Shown: piece by piece, positions 8,145-16,928 of the stretch
Position numbering within the stretch: position 1 is the stretch's first letter
How the letters are laid out: the number at the start of each line of letters is the position of its first letter
Translations under genes and position numbers: made by a program
Notes under the pieces: generated by a model
Told to the model about the DNA's origin: nothing
Databases searched by the model: none
What the model saw: the letters and a program-made list of their open reading frames with translations, nothing else
Assembly (NCBI GenBank): GCA_052324925.1
Contig: JBQPRE010000001.1
From: Flavimobilis sp052324925
Lineage (GTDB): Bacteria > Actinomycetota > Actinomycetes > Actinomycetales > Cellulomonadaceae
DNA: 64,000 nt
Direction: 5' to 3' (one strand)

Positions 8145-9092
8145 ATGACGACGACGACACCGGCAACGGCGCCGAGCGTGTCCTGGAGAATCGGGCGCTG
8201 GTACCAGGAGCGTGGCTTCTGGCTCGCGCTCATGGCGCCCGTTCTCATCTTCCTGCTCTTCGCCCAGTTCTACCCCCTCATCGAGACAGTGCGTCTGGGC
8301 TTCACGAACGATCGTGCCACTGCCCCGGGCCAGACGGGCTGGGTCGCGTTCGAGAACTACCGACGACTCCTGCTCGACGACCCCAAGTTCTGGGGCATCT
8401 TCCGTAACAGCCTCATGTGGGTCTTCGGCTCGGTGATTCTCCAGCTGGTCCTCGGGGTGCTCGCGGCTCTCGTGCTCAACCTTCCGCTGCGCCTGCGAGC
8501 CCTGTGGCGCGGCTTGCTCATGGTGCCGTGGGTGACCCCGGTCGTCGTGGTTGCCATCATCTGGCGCTGGCTCTTCCAGGGCGGCGAGTCGGGCCTCATC
8601 AACCACTACCTCGGGCAGGCCGGGATCATCGACGACCCGATCGTCTTCCTTGCCTCCGACGTGTGGGTCTGGCCCGTGCTCCTGCTCGCGTCGACGTGGA
8701 AGGGTCTGCCGTTCGCGGCCTTGCTCATCCTCGCGTCGCTGCAGTCCATGCCCAAGGAGATCCACGAGTCGGCGTCGATCGACGGGGCGAACGCTGTCCA
8801 GAGGTTCTGGCACGTCACGCTCCCGCACCTGCGCCCGACGCTCTTCGTCACGGGCGTCACCTCGCTCGTCACGACGTGGTTCAAGTTCGAGATCATCTGG
8901 GCCCTGACCAACGGTGGCCCGGGGTTCGCCACGAGCATCCTGCCGACGTACGTCTACACGTTTGCGTTCCAGCGCTTCGAGTTTGGGGTTGCGGGGGCTG
9001 TCGCAACGATCGCGATGGTCGTCGTGCTCGTGCTCGCTGCGCTCGTCGCGCTCGCCTTCGGTGAGCGCCGCGCCAAGGGAGAGATTCGATGA
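8145..9092 (+). CDS. Sugar ABC transporter permease, MalF/UgpA type
   Basis: This 315-residue inner-membrane permease has six predicted membrane spans. The first (FWLALMAPVLIFLLFAQFYP) follows a short cytoplasmic tail. The EAA loop that docks to the ATPase reads EIHESASIDGANAVQRF. It is the first of two permease genes, and its stop codon overlaps the start of the second (ATGA). A GGGAGGA ribosome site stands 6 bases before the ATG. No ATPase gene is present in the operon, so a shared ATPase of the MsiK type encoded elsewhere is likely. This is common for CUT1 importers in actinobacteria. Confidence 0.93.
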   Translation: MTTTTPATAPSVSWRIGRWYQERGFWLALMAPVLIFLLFAQFYPLIETVRLGFTNDRATAPGQTGWVAFENYRRLLLDDPKFWGIFRNSLMWVFGSVILQLVLGVLAALVLNLPLRLRALWRGLLMVPWVTPVVVVAIIWRWLFQGGESGLINHYLGQAGIIDDPIVFLASDVWVWPVLLLASTWKGLPFAALLILASLQSMPKEIHESASIDGANAVQRFWHVTLPHLRPTLFVTGVTSLVTTWFKFEIIWALTNGGPGFATSILPTYVYTFAFQRFEFGVAGAVATIAMVVVLVLAALVALAFGERRAKGEIR

Positions 9093-9928
9093 CTCATCGT
9101 TCACCGTGGGCCGTCCTCGGCCGGTACGCCTCGCTCGTCGCGCTCATGTCGTTCCTGCTCGTGCCCGCGCTGTGGCTCGCGTACTCGGCGCTGCGACCGA
9201 ACCGGGAGATCTTTGGGACGCCCAAGATCAGCCTCTCGAACCTCACGCTCGAGAACTTCCGGTGGGCGTTGTCCGAGCGCGGCCTCGGCATGGCTCAGCT
9301 CCTTCAGAACACGTTCGCCGTGTGTCTCATGACGGCGGCTCTCACGACGGTGTTCGCTTGCCTCGCGGGCTACGGGCTCGTGCGCTACCGAGGAACAGGG
9401 GCGCGCATCGCGATCGTCGGGCTGCTCGTCGCCCAGATGGTCCAAGGCCCGATGATCATGATCCCCTGGTACAAGATCGCCGCGACGCTCGATCTCCTCA
9501 ACACGCGTGAGGTCCTCGTGCTCATCTATCAGACGCTCACGTTGCCCGCGGCGGTGTGGCTCATGGCGAGCTTCTTCCGTGCCATCCCGTCCGAGCTTGA
9601 AGAAGCGGCGTCGATCGACGGTGCCTCCAGGCTGAGGACGATGCGGTCGATCATCCTGCCGCTTGCTCTGCCTGGCATCACGGCGGTGGGCCTGTACTCG
9701 TTCATCCTCGCGTGGAACGACTACCAGTACGCGCTCATCCTCACGAGCTCGAAGTACTCCAAGACCGTTCAGATCGGGATTGCGCAGGTGATGGACTCGA
9801 TGGGGTCGACGAACTGGGGCGGCATCATGGCAGGCGGTGTGCTGGCGATCATCCCCGCGGTCGTCGTGTTCGCGATCGTGCAGAAGGCGCTCGTCGAGGG
9901 CCTCTCAGCCGGGGCGGTCAAGGGATGA
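9089..9928 (+). CDS. Sugar ABC transporter permease, MalG/UgpE type
   Basis: The product (279 residues) is the second membrane subunit, with six spans and the EAA loop ELEEAASIDGASRLRTM. It pairs with the preceding permease to form the translocation pore. Start and stop codons overlap with both neighbours (ATGA at 9089 and 9925), which indicates tight translational coupling of permease, permease and oxidoreductase. Confidence 0.93.
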   Translation: MTHRSPWAVLGRYASLVALMSFLLVPALWLAYSALRPNREIFGTPKISLSNLTLENFRWALSERGLGMAQLLQNTFAVCLMTAALTTVFACLAGYGLVRYRGTGARIAIVGLLVAQMVQGPMIMIPWYKIAATLDLLNTREVLVLIYQTLTLPAAVWLMASFFRAIPSELEEAASIDGASRLRTMRSIILPLALPGITAVGLYSFILAWNDYQYALILTSSKYSKTVQIGIAQVMDSMGSTNWGGIMAGGVLAIIPAVVVFAIVQKALVEGLSAGAVKG

Positions 9929-10722
9929 GCGGGCTCGAGGGCCGTGTCTGTCTCGTCACCGGCGGCTCGCGCGGCCTCGGGCTGGGTGCGGCACGAGCAC
10001 TCGCGCGGGCGGGTGCGACGGTCGTCATCACGGGGCGTGACGGTGACGCGACGCACGCCGTGGCGCGCGGCCTCACCGGTGGTGGCCTCGACGTGCGTGG
10101 CGTTGCGCTCGATGTCACGGACGACGGGTCGATCGCGCGTGCGGTGGGGTCGGTGCTCGACGACCACGGGCGCATCGACGTGCTCGTCAACAATGCGGGA
10201 GGAGGGTCTGGCTCGAGCCCCGCGTGGTTGCCGGACCGCTCGGCCCGCGACATCAGATCGTCGATCGAGGTCAACCTCGTGGGCCCGATCCTCGTCACCC
10301 GTGCGGTCATCCCGTCCATGATCGAGCAGCGCAGCGGGTCGATCGTGTCGATCGCGTCGGTTGCGGGGCACGTGGGACGAGACCGTCGGCTGTATACCGA
10401 CAACGGGATGCTCGGGCAGCCCGTCGACTACGCGGCAGCGAAAGCTGGCATCGCCGGGCTCACGCGTGATCTTGCCGGGATGCTTGGCCCGTACGGTGTG
10501 CGAGCCAATGCGATCTCACCCGGAGGGTTCAGGCGTGACAACCTGCCGGACGGCTTCGTGCGGGACTACGCCGACCGGACGGCGCTGGGCCGCATGGGCG
10601 AGGAGGATCGTGACGGCTACGGTGACCTCGACGGTGCGGTCGTCTTCCTTGCGGGTCCTGCGTCCGCCTACGTCACGGGTCAGGATCTTGTGGTCGACGG
10701 TGGCTTCGGCGTCTTCCGCTGA
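9925..10722 (+). CDS. SDR-family oxidoreductase
   Basis: This 265-residue classical short-chain dehydrogenase has the cofactor motif TGGSRGLG at 13-20, the NNAG motif, the catalytic Ser in SIVSIASVAG and the YAAAK dyad. It ends with the common VDGGFGVF. The substrate is probably a sugar or sugar acid linked to the NanA-type pathway, because the gene is the last of that operon and its ATG overlaps the permease stop codon. Its last 43 bases overlap the 3' end of the convergent sirtuin gene. Confidence 0.9.
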   Translation: MSGLEGRVCLVTGGSRGLGLGAARALARAGATVVITGRDGDATHAVARGLTGGGLDVRGVALDVTDDGSIARAVGSVLDDHGRIDVLVNNAGGGSGSSPAWLPDRSARDIRSSIEVNLVGPILVTRAVIPSMIEQRSGSIVSIASVAGHVGRDRRLYTDNGMLGQPVDYAAAKAGIAGLTRDLAGMLGPYGVRANAISPGGFRRDNLPDGFVRDYADRTALGRMGEEDRDGYGDLDGAVVFLAGPASAYVTGQDLVVDGGFGVFR

Positions 10723-11606
10723 GCCGGGCGCGCAGGCACGGGCAGCACCCGGGGGAGCAGGTTGACGAAGGTCTCGGTCGTGCCCTCGTCGAGCCGCAGG
10801 TCGGCCTGGTCGTCGCCGCGCGTCGGGCCGCGGTTGATGATCGCGACGGGCGTGCCGCGCCGTGCCGCATGCCGCACGAAACGCAGGCCCGAGTGGACCG
10901 TGAGGGAGGAGCCCGCGACGACGAGCGCCTCGGCCTCGTCGACGAGCGCGAACGCGCGCTCGACGCGCTCGCGCGGGACCTGCTCGCCGAAGTAGACGAT
11001 GTCGGGCTTGAGCATGCCCCCGCAGCTCTCGCACGGTGCGACGACGAAGCCGGCGGTCTGCTCGACGACCGCGTCGGCGTCGGGCGCAATCTCAATGTCG
11101 GTCACCTCGCCCTGAGCCTCACGGAATCCGGGATTGAGTGCCGTGAGGCGCGCATCAAGCGTTTCACGTGGAACGACGGTGCCACAGCCGAGGCACACGA
11201 CCCTGTCGAAGGAGCCGTGCAGGTCGACGACCGTGCGCGTTCCGGCACGCTGGTGCAACGTGTCGACGTTCTGCGTCACCACACCGGTGACATGTCCTGC
11301 CGCCTCGAGCGCGGCGAGCGCGCGATGCCCGTTGTTCGGCCGGGTCGCGGCCATGTGCCGCCAGCCCACGTGATTGCGCGCCCAGTAGTGCCGCCGAAAC
11401 GCCGCGTCGCCGATGAACTGCGCGAACGTCATGGGGGTGCGCGGTGCCGAGCCCGGCCCGCGGTAGTCAGGGATCCCCGAGTCCGTCGACATTCCGGCGC
11501 CCGTGAGCACAAGCGTGCGTGCGCCGCGCACGAGCGCAGCGAGCTCGGCCAGAGCGTCCGGCGGAGTGCTGCGCCGACCAGCGGAGCGAGTGGCGAGAGC
11601 GGGCAC
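10680..11606 (-). CDS. NAD-dependent protein deacylase (sirtuin, Sir2 family)
   Basis: This 308-residue protein removes acyl groups from lysines with NAD as co-substrate. The Rossmann motif GAGMSTDSGIPDYRG lies at 36-50, TQNVD contributes to NAD binding, and the catalytic His is in DLHGSFDR. Two Cys pairs (CLGC and CESC) form the zinc site. The GTG start is supported by a TAGCGT -10 box exactly 6 bases upstream, so the message may be leaderless. The C-terminus (about 20 basic, Pro-rich residues) overlaps the SDR gene on the other strand. It is transcribed divergently from the POT transporter gene. Confidence 0.93.
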   Translation of the reverse strand: MPALATRSAGRRSTPPDALAELAALVRGARTLVLTGAGMSTDSGIPDYRGPGSAPRTPMTFAQFIGDAAFRRHYWARNHVGWRHMAATRPNNGHRALAALEAAGHVTGVVTQNVDTLHQRAGTRTVVDLHGSFDRVVCLGCGTVVPRETLDARLTALNPGFREAQGEVTDIEIAPDADAVVEQTAGFVVAPCESCGGMLKPDIVYFGEQVPRERVERAFALVDEAEALVVAGSSLTVHSGLRFVRHAARRGTPVAIINRGPTRGDDQADLRLDEGTTETFVNLLPRVLPVPARPAQRKTPKPPSTTRS

Positions 11607-11612
11607 GCCGCC

Positions 11613-11618
11613 ACGCTA
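11613..11618 (-). promoter_or_regulatory. -10 box of leaderless sirtuin promoter
   Basis: TAGCGT lies 6 bases before the GTG start. No Shine-Dalgarno sequence is present. Confidence 0.55.
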
Positions 11619-11742
11619 CGACGAACGCGCGCGTCGTGCAGTGACGAATACCTCGTCCGGACGGGCGTAACGTCCTCCGTGTCCGGTGATCTGCCGTGCG
11701 AGCCTTCTCAAGGCACGTCATCACCTAGAGGAGCAACGAGCA

Positions 11743-13269
11743 ATGACGACTTCCACCGGATCGAGGTCTGACACACGGTTCTTCGGTCACCCGTTGGGCC
11801 TCATGACGCTGTTCAGCACAGAGCTGTGGGAGCGGTTCAGCTACTACGGGATGCGCGCCATCCTGCTGTACTTCATCACCGACACGATCGCCAACGGCGG
11901 CCTCGGGATCGACCGGTCGACGGGCGTCGCGATCACATCGATCTACGGCGCGAGCGTCTACCTGCTCTCGGTCGTGGGCGGCTGGCTCGCCGACCGCGTC
12001 ATCGGCGCACGGCGCGCAACCCTCTACGGCGGCCTCGTCATCGCGCTCGGCCACGTCCTGCTCGCCGTGCCTGGCGGTGCACCGACCGCGTTCGCCGGCA
12101 TCATCTCGGTCGCGATCGGAACGGGCCTGCTCAAGCCCAACGTCTCGAGCATGGTGGGCGAGCTCTACGAGCGCAACGATGACCGACGCGACGGCGGCTT
12201 CGCGATCTTCTACATGGGGATCAACCTCGGCTCGTTCTTCTCGCCGATCCTCGTCGGAGCGGCTCGCGCCTGGGGCGGCTACCACGCCGGATTCCTCGTC
12301 GCCGCGATCGGCATGGGCCTCGCCCTCGTCTTCTTCGTCCTGGGCCGCAAGGCGCTCTACGGCGCCGGCGACACGGTCGAGAACCCCATCACGCGCGACG
12401 AACGTCCCGCGCTCATGCGAGCGGGCCTCCTCATCGTCGGCCTCATCGTCGTCGCCGTCGGCATCTCCGCCCTCGTCCAGACCCTGCGCGCGGACGGCCC
12501 CGCCTTCGGAACCAGCGGCGTCGTCGACGCGATCTCCTACCTCGCGTTCGCCGCGCCCGTCGGCTACTTCATCGTCATGCTGCGCTCACCCAAGGTGACG
12601 CGCGCCGAACGCTCGCGCGTGCTCGCCTACATCCCGCTCTTCATCGCCGCCATGCTCTTCTGGATGATCAACGAGCAGGCCGCGAGCTCGCTCGCTGCGT
12701 TCGCGGCGGACCGCACGGTGCTCACCTTCCTCGGCTTCGACATTCAGCCCGAGTTCTTCCAGTCGATCAACCCGCTCATCATCATCGTCGGCGCGCCCGT
12801 CATGGCGGGCGTGTGGATGCGCGTGGGCGACCGCGGCCCGACGGTCGCGCACAAGTTCGGCATCGGGCTCGCGCTCGCGGCGTCCTCGTTCGTGCTGCTC
12901 GCCCTGCTCACCGCGTCGTTCGGCGGTGACAAGGTTCCCGCCTGGGTGCTCGTCGTCACGTACGCCGTGCAGACCGTCGGCGAGCTCTTCCTCTCGCCCG
13001 TCGGCCTCGCCGCGACGACGCTCCTCGCGCCACGTGCGTTCCGGTCACAGGCGATGGCGCTGTGGTTCCTCGCCCCCGCGGCGGGGCAGGCGATCACGGC
13101 GCAGCTCGTCACCGCAACCGAGAACCTTGCCGAGTCGTACGTGCCGTACTTCGGCACGATCGGCGCCGTGACGCTCGGCCTCGCGGTTCTGTTCTTCTTC
13201 GTGGCGCCGTGGATCACGCGGCACATCGCGCAGGGCGAGGACGAGGGCGCCGAGGTTTCCACGTCCTGA
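11743..13269 (+). CDS. Proton-dependent oligopeptide transporter (POT/PTR family, MFS)
   Basis: This 508-residue membrane protein imports di- and tripeptides with protons. The family signature ELWERFSYYGMRAILLYF (containing ExxERFxYY) sits in the first span, and GLLKPNVSSMVGELY with FYMGINLGSFFSP forms the second signature. Twelve to fourteen spans are predicted. The ATG at 11743 is chosen because GAGGAG lies 9 bases upstream and the family begins shortly before the FFGHPLGL motif. The gene is monocistronic, between the divergent sirtuin gene and tRNA-Ser. Confidence 0.95.
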   Translation: MTTSTGSRSDTRFFGHPLGLMTLFSTELWERFSYYGMRAILLYFITDTIANGGLGIDRSTGVAITSIYGASVYLLSVVGGWLADRVIGARRATLYGGLVIALGHVLLAVPGGAPTAFAGIISVAIGTGLLKPNVSSMVGELYERNDDRRDGGFAIFYMGINLGSFFSPILVGAARAWGGYHAGFLVAAIGMGLALVFFVLGRKALYGAGDTVENPITRDERPALMRAGLLIVGLIVVAVGISALVQTLRADGPAFGTSGVVDAISYLAFAAPVGYFIVMLRSPKVTRAERSRVLAYIPLFIAAMLFWMINEQAASSLAAFAADRTVLTFLGFDIQPEFFQSINPLIIIVGAPVMAGVWMRVGDRGPTVAHKFGIGLALAASSFVLLALLTASFGGDKVPAWVLVVTYAVQTVGELFLSPVGLAATTLLAPRAFRSQAMALWFLAPAAGQAITAQLVTATENLAESYVPYFGTIGAVTLGLAVLFFFVAPWITRHIAQGEDEGAEVSTS

Positions 13270-13365
13270 TCGCGCAGGTCGGGTGGTGTTTCTCGAGGAT
13301 GTTGGTACTCGGCGCCGGCTCCGATTTCCGAATCCGGGCGGCAGCCTTGTATCCTCGTCAGGCTA

Positions 13366-13454
13366 GGTAGCGTGTCCGAGCGGCCGAAGGTGCAGCACTC
13401 GAAATGCTGTGTGGTTCATAGCCACCGTGGGTTCAAATCCCACCGCTACCGCCA
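13366..13454 (+). tRNA. tRNA-Ser(CGA)
   Basis: The gene has a 7-bp acceptor stem (GGTAGCG with CGCTACC), the long variable arm of class II tRNAs and the T-arm GGTTCAAATCC. The anticodon loop CTCGAAA has the CGA anticodon at 13400-13402. The 3' CCA is encoded (13452-13454). A TATCCT box at 13350-13355 is a likely -10 element. A strong hairpin follows directly. Confidence 0.97.
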
Positions 13455-13461
13455 GCATGAC

Positions 13462-13494
13462 GAAGCCCCCCACGGGATCCCCGTGGGGGGCTTC
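13462..13494 (+). terminator. Terminator after tRNA-Ser(CGA)
   Basis: A perfect 15-bp stem with a 3-base loop (13462-13476 and 13480-13494) is followed by no T-run. It lies between the tRNA and the convergent beta-helix gene and can act on both strands. Confidence 0.8.
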
Positions 13495-13523
13495 GCTGTG
13501 CGCGGGAGCGTTCGTGCGCCCGG

Positions 13524-14903
13524 TCAGTCGCCCGGTGAGATCGTCACGGACCGCCCGTCCGTGAACACGTTGCCGGAGTGCGTGATCTTCGTGGTGCGCG
13601 GGCTGATGATCGCGCAGCCGCGGTGCCCCGTGTTGAGCCCGAAGGTCACGCCCGTGACGGCGACCCCGCTGATCGGCCCGCGACCGTTCTCGGCGACGTT
13701 GATCGAGCATGCACCGCCGTCGATGAAGCTGTCCTCGACGCGCACGTCGCTCACGCCACGCGCGCCCTGCACGATCATGATCGACGCGCTGCGCGACCCT
13801 TCGAAGCGGTTGCCGACGAATGCGAAGCCGCTGCCCGACGAGATCTGCACGTTGTCGTCGTGGCTCGGCCCGCCGCCGTGGAGCGGGTCGGAGGCGTAGT
13901 GGAGATTGTCGTGGAACCACGAGTCCGTGACGACGACGCCCCCGCCTGTCGTCGAGAGCTGGTCGATGACGGTGTGGACGTTCGTGCGGGTCATGCGCAG
14001 CCGGGAGCCGACGACGCCCTTGATGAGGTGCGAGGGGTGTGCGGCGTAGATCTCGGTGTCGACGATCTTCGTCCCGGTGACGCCGGGGGAGATCTGGACG
14101 AGGTAGCTCTGCTGCGTGACCTTGCGACCTTGGACGATGCTGCGCTTGATCGTCACGTCGTTGGCGTCGATGCGGACGAGCCCGCGAATGTCGCGGCGAT
14201 CGATGACGGTGCCGGCCTTGCTGACGACGAGGTCGCCCTCGTGGACCTTGAGGCTCGTGCCGTGGGGGACGCCGGTCGTGCCAGGGCCGGGGAACGAGCT
14301 GCGGGGCTCCGGCTGAGGTACGGGAGTTGCCGGCGTGGTCGGTTCGGGTTCCGGCTCGGGTTCAGGGGCGCGCGTGGGGGGTGTCGTCGTCGTGGGTGCC
14401 GGGGCGGGTTCGCGCGGGGCTGAGGTGGTCGGGCGCGGCTCGGGCGAGCGCGGAGGACGCGTGGTCGTCGGGTCCGTCGTCCCCGGCTCCGTCGTTCCTG
14501 GGTCTGTGGGGTGTGGATCCGCGGGATCTGTCGTGCCGGGTGCGGCTTCTCCGGGCGCCGTTGTGCTCGGTTCCGTGCCCGGCTCTGCCGTGCCCGGCTC
14601 CGTGCCCGGTTGCGTCGGCGTGGGTTCGCTCGGTGACGTCTGGCCAGGTGTCGTCGCGCCTGGGCTCGGCTCTGCGTGCGTCGTCGGGTCCTCAAGCGTC
14701 GGCGGTTGCGGGCGCGTGCCGCTCAACCCGCGTGACGCGGGCTCGGTCGCCCCCGCACGCCGAGCGGTTGCGGTGGCGTGGCTGCGTTGAGCGTCGTCGT
14801 CGAGGGAGGTGACGGCAACGGCCGTCGTCGCCGCGAGCGCGAGCGCTCCGGCAGCGGCGATGAGAGCGGTGCGGCGAGACGGAAACGTGGGGCGACGAGA
14901 CAT
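13524..14903 (-). CDS. Secreted right-handed beta-helix protein with Pro/Thr linker
   Basis: This 459-residue exported protein begins with basic residues and a hydrophobic signal or anchor segment (TALIAAAGALALAATTAVAV). About 110 residues of Pro/Thr/Glu/Gly-rich repeats such as TEPGTEPSTT, PEPEPEPEP and TTRPP follow, then a domain of about 250 residues with the regular turns of a parallel beta-helix (VIDRRDIRGLVRIDANDVTIKRS, then repeated DTEIYA, TRTNVHTV, DSWFHDN and NRFEG units). Beta-helix folds are typical of pectate lyases and other carbohydrate-active proteins, but no catalytic triad can be named. The ATG at 14903 is preferred to a far longer upstream extension that runs antisense through the next gene. 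It is convergent with tRNA-Ser. Confidence 0.85.
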   Translation of the reverse strand: MSRRPTFPSRRTALIAAAGALALAATTAVAVTSLDDDAQRSHATATARRAGATEPASRGLSGTRPQPPTLEDPTTHAEPSPGATTPGQTSPSEPTPTQPGTEPGTAEPGTEPSTTAPGEAAPGTTDPADPHPTDPGTTEPGTTDPTTTRPPRSPEPRPTTSAPREPAPAPTTTTPPTRAPEPEPEPEPTTPATPVPQPEPRSSFPGPGTTGVPHGTSLKVHEGDLVVSKAGTVIDRRDIRGLVRIDANDVTIKRSIVQGRKVTQQSYLVQISPGVTGTKIVDTEIYAAHPSHLIKGVVGSRLRMTRTNVHTVIDQLSTTGGGVVVTDSWFHDNLHYASDPLHGGGPSHDDNVQISSGSGFAFVGNRFEGSRSASIMIVQGARGVSDVRVEDSFIDGGACSINVAENGRGPISGVAVTGVTFGLNTGHRGCAIISPRTTKITHSGNVFTDGRSVTISPGD

Positions 14904-15038
14904 GTCGCCATCATTTGCACGGTCTTGGGCCCATGTCCTCCGCTCACGCCTGAACCGTCCCGGATCGCGGGACGGGACGACGCCGCGTGGGTGGCATGAC
15001 CCGGATGGCGTCGCTCGAAACGTTGCTGCAAGCGTGCG

Positions 15039-15044
15039 TAGGCT
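15039..15044 (+). promoter_or_regulatory. -10 box of leaderless GH13 promoter
   Basis: TAGGCT stands 6 bases before the GTG of the alpha-glucosidase gene, as in recR and the DUF4177 gene. No ribosome site is present. Confidence 0.65.
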
Positions 15045-15050
15045 GGGGAC

Positions 15051-16754
15051 GTGATCGAGCTCCGCACCACCTCCCAGCCCGCTGACCCGCAGCCCACCGA
15101 CGCGACCGTCACGCGCGATGCCGCGCAGCCCTGGTGGCGCGAGGCCGTGTTCTACCAGGTCTACCCGCGCTCCTTCGGCGACTCGACGGGTGATGGAACG
15201 GGCGACCTCGCGGGGATCACGGCACGCCTCGACCACGTCGTCGCCCTCGGCGTCGACGCCCTGTGGCTCTCGCCCTTCTACCCGTCGCCGCAGGTCGACG
15301 CGGGCTATGACGTCGCCGACTACTGCGACGTCGACCCCATGTTCGGAACTCTCGACGACCTCGACGAGCTCGTCGCGTCCGCGCACGCGCGAGGGCTCCG
15401 CGTGACGATCGACCTCGTCCCCAACCACTGCTCCGACCAGCACCCGTGGTTCCAGGCCGCGCTCGCGGCCGAACGCGGCAGCCGCGAACGCGAGCTCTTC
15501 CACTTCGTCGAGGGCCGAGGCGAGCACGGGGAGCTGCCGCCCACCAACTGGCGGTCGGCGTTCGGTGGTCCGTCGTGGACGCGCGTCACCGAGCCCGACG
15601 GCACCCCGGGCCAGTGGTACTACCACCTCTTCGCAGCCGAGCAGCCCGACTTCAACTGGGCGGAGCCCGCGGTCCTCGCCGAGTTCGAGCGGGTGCTGCG
15701 CTTCTGGCTCGACCGCGGCATCGACGGCTTCCGCATCGACGTCTCGGACGCGCTCATCAAGGACACTGCGTGGGAGGACACGCCCGACGGCAACCCGAAC
15801 ATTCCCAAGGACGACGCGAGCGGGGTCCACGAGATCTACCGGGCGTTCCGCACCGTCATGGACTCCTACGACGGCGACCGGATGGCGGTCATCGAGACGG
15901 GCGCACCCGACGACATCGTCGCGCTGTTCCTGCGCCCCGACGAGATGCACCTCGCGTTCAACTTCCGCTTCGTCAAGGCGGGCTGGGACGCGGACGCGAT
16001 CCGTCGGGCGGTCGACGAGTCGCTTGCCGCGTACGGAGCGGTCGGGGCCCCCACGACGTGGGTGACGGACAACCACGACACGACGCGTTCGGTCACGCGC
16101 TACGGGGCGGACGTGCGGCTCGAGGGCGAGTACGTGCCCGGCTCGACCGCCGAGCGACCGCTCGACGCGGCAGCCCTTGCCAGGGGGACGCGTCGCGCGC
16201 GAGCGATGGCGGTCCTGCTGTTCGGGCTGCCGGGCGCGGCGTACGTCTACGCCGGTCAGGAGCTTGGCCTGCCCGAGGTCGTCGACCTGCCGCTCGAGGT
16301 CCTGCAGGATCCGATCGTCGCGCGCTCGGGAGGGGCGTCGCGTGGGCGCGACGGCTGCCGCGTGCCTCTTCCCTGGTCGGGCACGCGCGCGCCCTTCGGC
16401 TTCTCTCCCGAGGGCACGACGACGTGGCTCCCGCAGCCCGACGACTGGGCGGGCCTCACGGCGCAGGCCCAGCACGACGACGACGCGTCGATGCTCGCGC
16501 TCTACCGTGCGCTCGGTGCGCTGCGCCAGGCCGAGCCCGCGCTGCGTGGCGGTGAGGTCAGCTGGGTCGAGCAGACGCCGACGCGACTTGTGCTGCGGCG
16601 CGTTCCCGCGCCGGGCGCGGGCGGACGCGAGCTCACGCTCGTCGTCAACCTGGGTGAGGAACCGGCGCCGCTCCCTGCGGGCGACCTCGTCCTGGCGACG
16701 GCAGGGCTGAGTGGCGGGATGCTGCCGGGCGAGTCGGCGGCGATCCTCGCCTGA
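15051..16754 (+). CDS. Alpha-glucosidase / oligo-1,6-glucosidase (GH13)
   Basis: This 567-residue cytoplasmic glycoside hydrolase hydrolyses terminal alpha-glucosidic bonds of maltose- or isomaltose-type sugars. The (beta/alpha)8 barrel starts at WWREAVFYQVYPRSF. The catalytic nucleophile is Asp230 (GFRIDVSDA), the acid/base is Glu282 (VIETGAP) and the transition-state Asp is Asp343 (TDNHDTTRS). The QVDAGYDVADY insert is typical of the exo-acting subfamilies. No signal peptide is present, so the substrate must be imported. The start is a GTG that is probably leaderless. The gene is monocistronic and divergent from the beta-helix gene. Confidence 0.94.
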   Translation: MIELRTTSQPADPQPTDATVTRDAAQPWWREAVFYQVYPRSFGDSTGDGTGDLAGITARLDHVVALGVDALWLSPFYPSPQVDAGYDVADYCDVDPMFGTLDDLDELVASAHARGLRVTIDLVPNHCSDQHPWFQAALAAERGSRERELFHFVEGRGEHGELPPTNWRSAFGGPSWTRVTEPDGTPGQWYYHLFAAEQPDFNWAEPAVLAEFERVLRFWLDRGIDGFRIDVSDALIKDTAWEDTPDGNPNIPKDDASGVHEIYRAFRTVMDSYDGDRMAVIETGAPDDIVALFLRPDEMHLAFNFRFVKAGWDADAIRRAVDESLAAYGAVGAPTTWVTDNHDTTRSVTRYGADVRLEGEYVPGSTAERPLDAAALARGTRRARAMAVLLFGLPGAAYVYAGQELGLPEVVDLPLEVLQDPIVARSGGASRGRDGCRVPLPWSGTRAPFGFSPEGTTTWLPQPDDWAGLTAQAQHDDDASMLALYRALGALRQAEPALRGGEVSWVEQTPTRLVLRRVPAPGAGGRELTLVVNLGEEPAPLPAGDLVLATAGLSGGMLPGESAAILA

Positions 16755-16928
16755 GGCTGGGCGGTCACGTGGGTGAGAGCGAGGTGCGCGGGGTGAGGCC
16801 ACCCCGTTGCGGTTGCCCACGGTGAGAGCGGTTGCAAGACTTCTTCCAGGAGGCCCCCTGTCGTGCTTCGGCGGGGTCGGCAACGCGGCTGGGATCGCCC
16901 AGTCGCACTCACCCTGAGGAGCCCTGCG

